From the NCBI RefSeq assembly GCF_012274275.1, contig NZ_JAANZA010000001.1, positions 558,001 through 622,000 of the forward strand: a stretch of DNA of 64,000 nucleotides. Direction: 5' to 3'. A program made the translations under genes and the position numbers. Position 1 is the first letter of the stretch. The number at the start of each line of letters is the position of its first letter. Under the pieces are notes generated by a model, which saw nothing but the letters and a program-made list of their open reading frames with translations, had not been told where the DNA came from and made no database searches. Positions 63,100-64,000 of this stretch are shown in pieces. Source of the stretch: Cryobacterium sp. BB307 (lineage in GTDB: Bacteria; Actinomycetota; Actinomycetes; Actinomycetales; Microbacteriaceae).

Positions 63100-64000
63100 T
63101 TGGCCGGTGGCGATGGCCGACTGAGTCACGACCTTCTCCCCGGGGAGAAGGGCCCACAGGATGCCTGCGGTGTCTTCGGAGTGTGGGCGCCCGGTGAGGA
63201 AGTCGCCAAGCTCAGCTACTTCGGCCTCTACGCGCTGCAGCATCGCGGCCAGGAGTCGGCCGGCATCGCCTCGAGCGATGGCACCAAAATCCTCGTCTAC
63301 AAGGACATGGGCCTGGTCTCTCAGGTGTTCAACGAGAGCTCGCTCAACACGCTGACCGGGCATCTCGCGATCGGCCACACCCGCTACTCAACGACCGGAT
63401 CCTCGAGCTGGCGAAACGCCCAGCCGACCCTCGGCCGCACCGTCAGCGGAACCGTCGCGCTCGGCCACAACGGCAATCTCACCAACACCGCCGAGCTGTT
63501 GCAGCTCGTGCACGAGCGGCATCCGGAGATCGACGGAGAACTGGCGCGCGGCAACACCACCGACACCGCGGTGGTCACGGCGCTGCTCGCCGGCGACCTC
63601 GACCACACGCTCGAGGCCACCGCGCTCGAGGTGCTGCCGCGACTGCGCGGCGCGTACTGCCTGGTTTTCATGGACGAGACCACCCTGTACGCCGCACGCG
63701 ACCCTCAGGGCGTCCGCCCGCTCGTGCTCGGCCGGCTCGAACGCGGCTGGGTGGTCGCAAGCGAGACCGCGGCGCTCGACATCGTCGGCGCGAGCTTCGT
63801 TCGCGAGGTCGAACCGGGTGAGCTGATCGTGATCGACGAGAACGGGCTGCGCTCGAAACGGTTCGCCGAGACCCAGCGCGCCGGATGCGTGTTCGAGTAC
63901 GTCTACCTGGCCCGTCCCGACACCACCATCGCCGGGCGCGGTGTCTACGAGTCCCGCGTCGAGATGGGCCGTCAGCTCGCGCGCGAGCACCCGGTGGAAG
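63100..64000 (+). CDS. purF: Amidophosphoribosyltransferase, 5' part
   Basis: The gene runs off the window; 300 codons are seen. It catalyses the first step of purine synthesis. The catalytic cysteine of the glutaminase is in GPQDACGVFGVWA after a propeptide of about 22 residues, which marks the B. subtilis-type enzyme whose propeptide is cut off and which may carry an Fe-S cluster. LYALQHRGQESAGIA, IGHTRYSTTGSS and LGHNGNLTN follow. TTG 63100 is the likely start; GTG 63088 is an alternative. purM is expected just downstream. Confidence 0.93.
   Translation, partial: MAGGDGRLSHDLLPGEKGPQDACGVFGVWAPGEEVAKLSYFGLYALQHRGQESAGIASSDGTKILVYKDMGLVSQVFNESSLNTLTGHLAIGHTRYSTTGSSSWRNAQPTLGRTVSGTVALGHNGNLTNTAELLQLVHERHPEIDGELARGNTTDTAVVTALLAGDLDHTLEATALEVLPRLRGAYCLVFMDETTLYAARDPQGVRPLVLGRLERGWVVASETAALDIVGASFVREVEPGELIVIDENGLRSKRFAETQRAGCVFEYVYLARPDTTIAGRGVYESRVEMGRQLAREHPVE

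Noticed and set aside
46213-63100. Purine riboswitch before the pur genes
   Set aside because: The gaps before purA, purS, purC, purD and purF are short or leaderless and no conserved riboswitch core was recognised.

Overview
The window is high-GC DNA from an actinobacterium, most likely of the family Microbacteriaceae (inference). The support is: the coproporphyrin-dependent haem pathway with a fused hemEYQHCDBL operon, the mismatch nuclease NucS, a split PurS/PurQ/PurL enzyme, a sterol-carrier-like gene beside purF, the YtxH / Holin-X / DUF3618 trio, GTG and TTG starts, and many TANNNT -10 boxes 6-8 nt before a start codon, which indicates leaderless mRNAs. No rRNA, tRNA, CRISPR array, insertion sequence, integrase or phage module was seen. 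It looks like ordinary chromosome with a few accessory modules. No gap between genes exceeds about 220 bp.

Layout. 1-5.7 kb: copper-type P1B ATPase, S4-domain protein, a large unrecognised lipoprotein and a SRPBCC protein. 5.8-11.3 kb: a phytoene-desaturase-like FAD enzyme, a lipase-maturation-factor-like membrane protein, then a tightly overlapping type III PKS / ICMT-type methyltransferase / FAD hydroxylase set that resembles the srsABC-type phenolic lipid operons. 11.3-20.6 kb: hemA facing hemE-hemY-hemQ-hemH-hemC-hemD-hemB-hemL, every enzyme from Glu-tRNA to haem b by the coproporphyrin route. 20.6-24.3 kb: an Fe(III) ABC importer behind a near-consensus DtxR/IdeR iron box. 24.3-29.5 kb: BASS transporter, OhrR-like regulator, small zinc-ribbon protein, lipoprotein, HAD phosphatase, NucS, dodecin and a MATE exporter with a problematic start. 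29.6-37.4 kb: M13 peptidase, class-A-beta-lactamase-like hydrolase, envelope trio, a second hemD-like gene, pfkA, a small acidic protein and a second phytoene-desaturase-like enzyme.

37.5-43.8 kb: an alkylation-repair pair (AlkA fused to an Ada N-terminus, then Ogt), then a PutA-like protein of about 1125 residues in which the expected catalytic residues of both enzymatic domains appear replaced, then a SpoU-type methyltransferase. 43.9-48.9 kb: a MalT-like STAND ATPase without a DNA-binding domain, purA, an EamA transporter and chorismate mutase. 48.9-64 kb: purL-purQ-purS, purC, purD and the 5' part of purF, interleaved with a citrulline/ornithine module (ctlX-ocd with a divergent Lrp), an MFS exporter, a VOC dioxygenase-like protein and a CoA-transferase / glutaryl-CoA dehydrogenase pair.

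The most unusual features are the PutA-like probable double pseudoenzyme, two families of dispersed intergenic hairpin repeats (25955/37436 and 60750/62575), a long inverted repeat at 48872-48961, the MATE gene whose promoter points at an ATC codon, and the second HemD paralogue. No clearly new multi-gene system was found.
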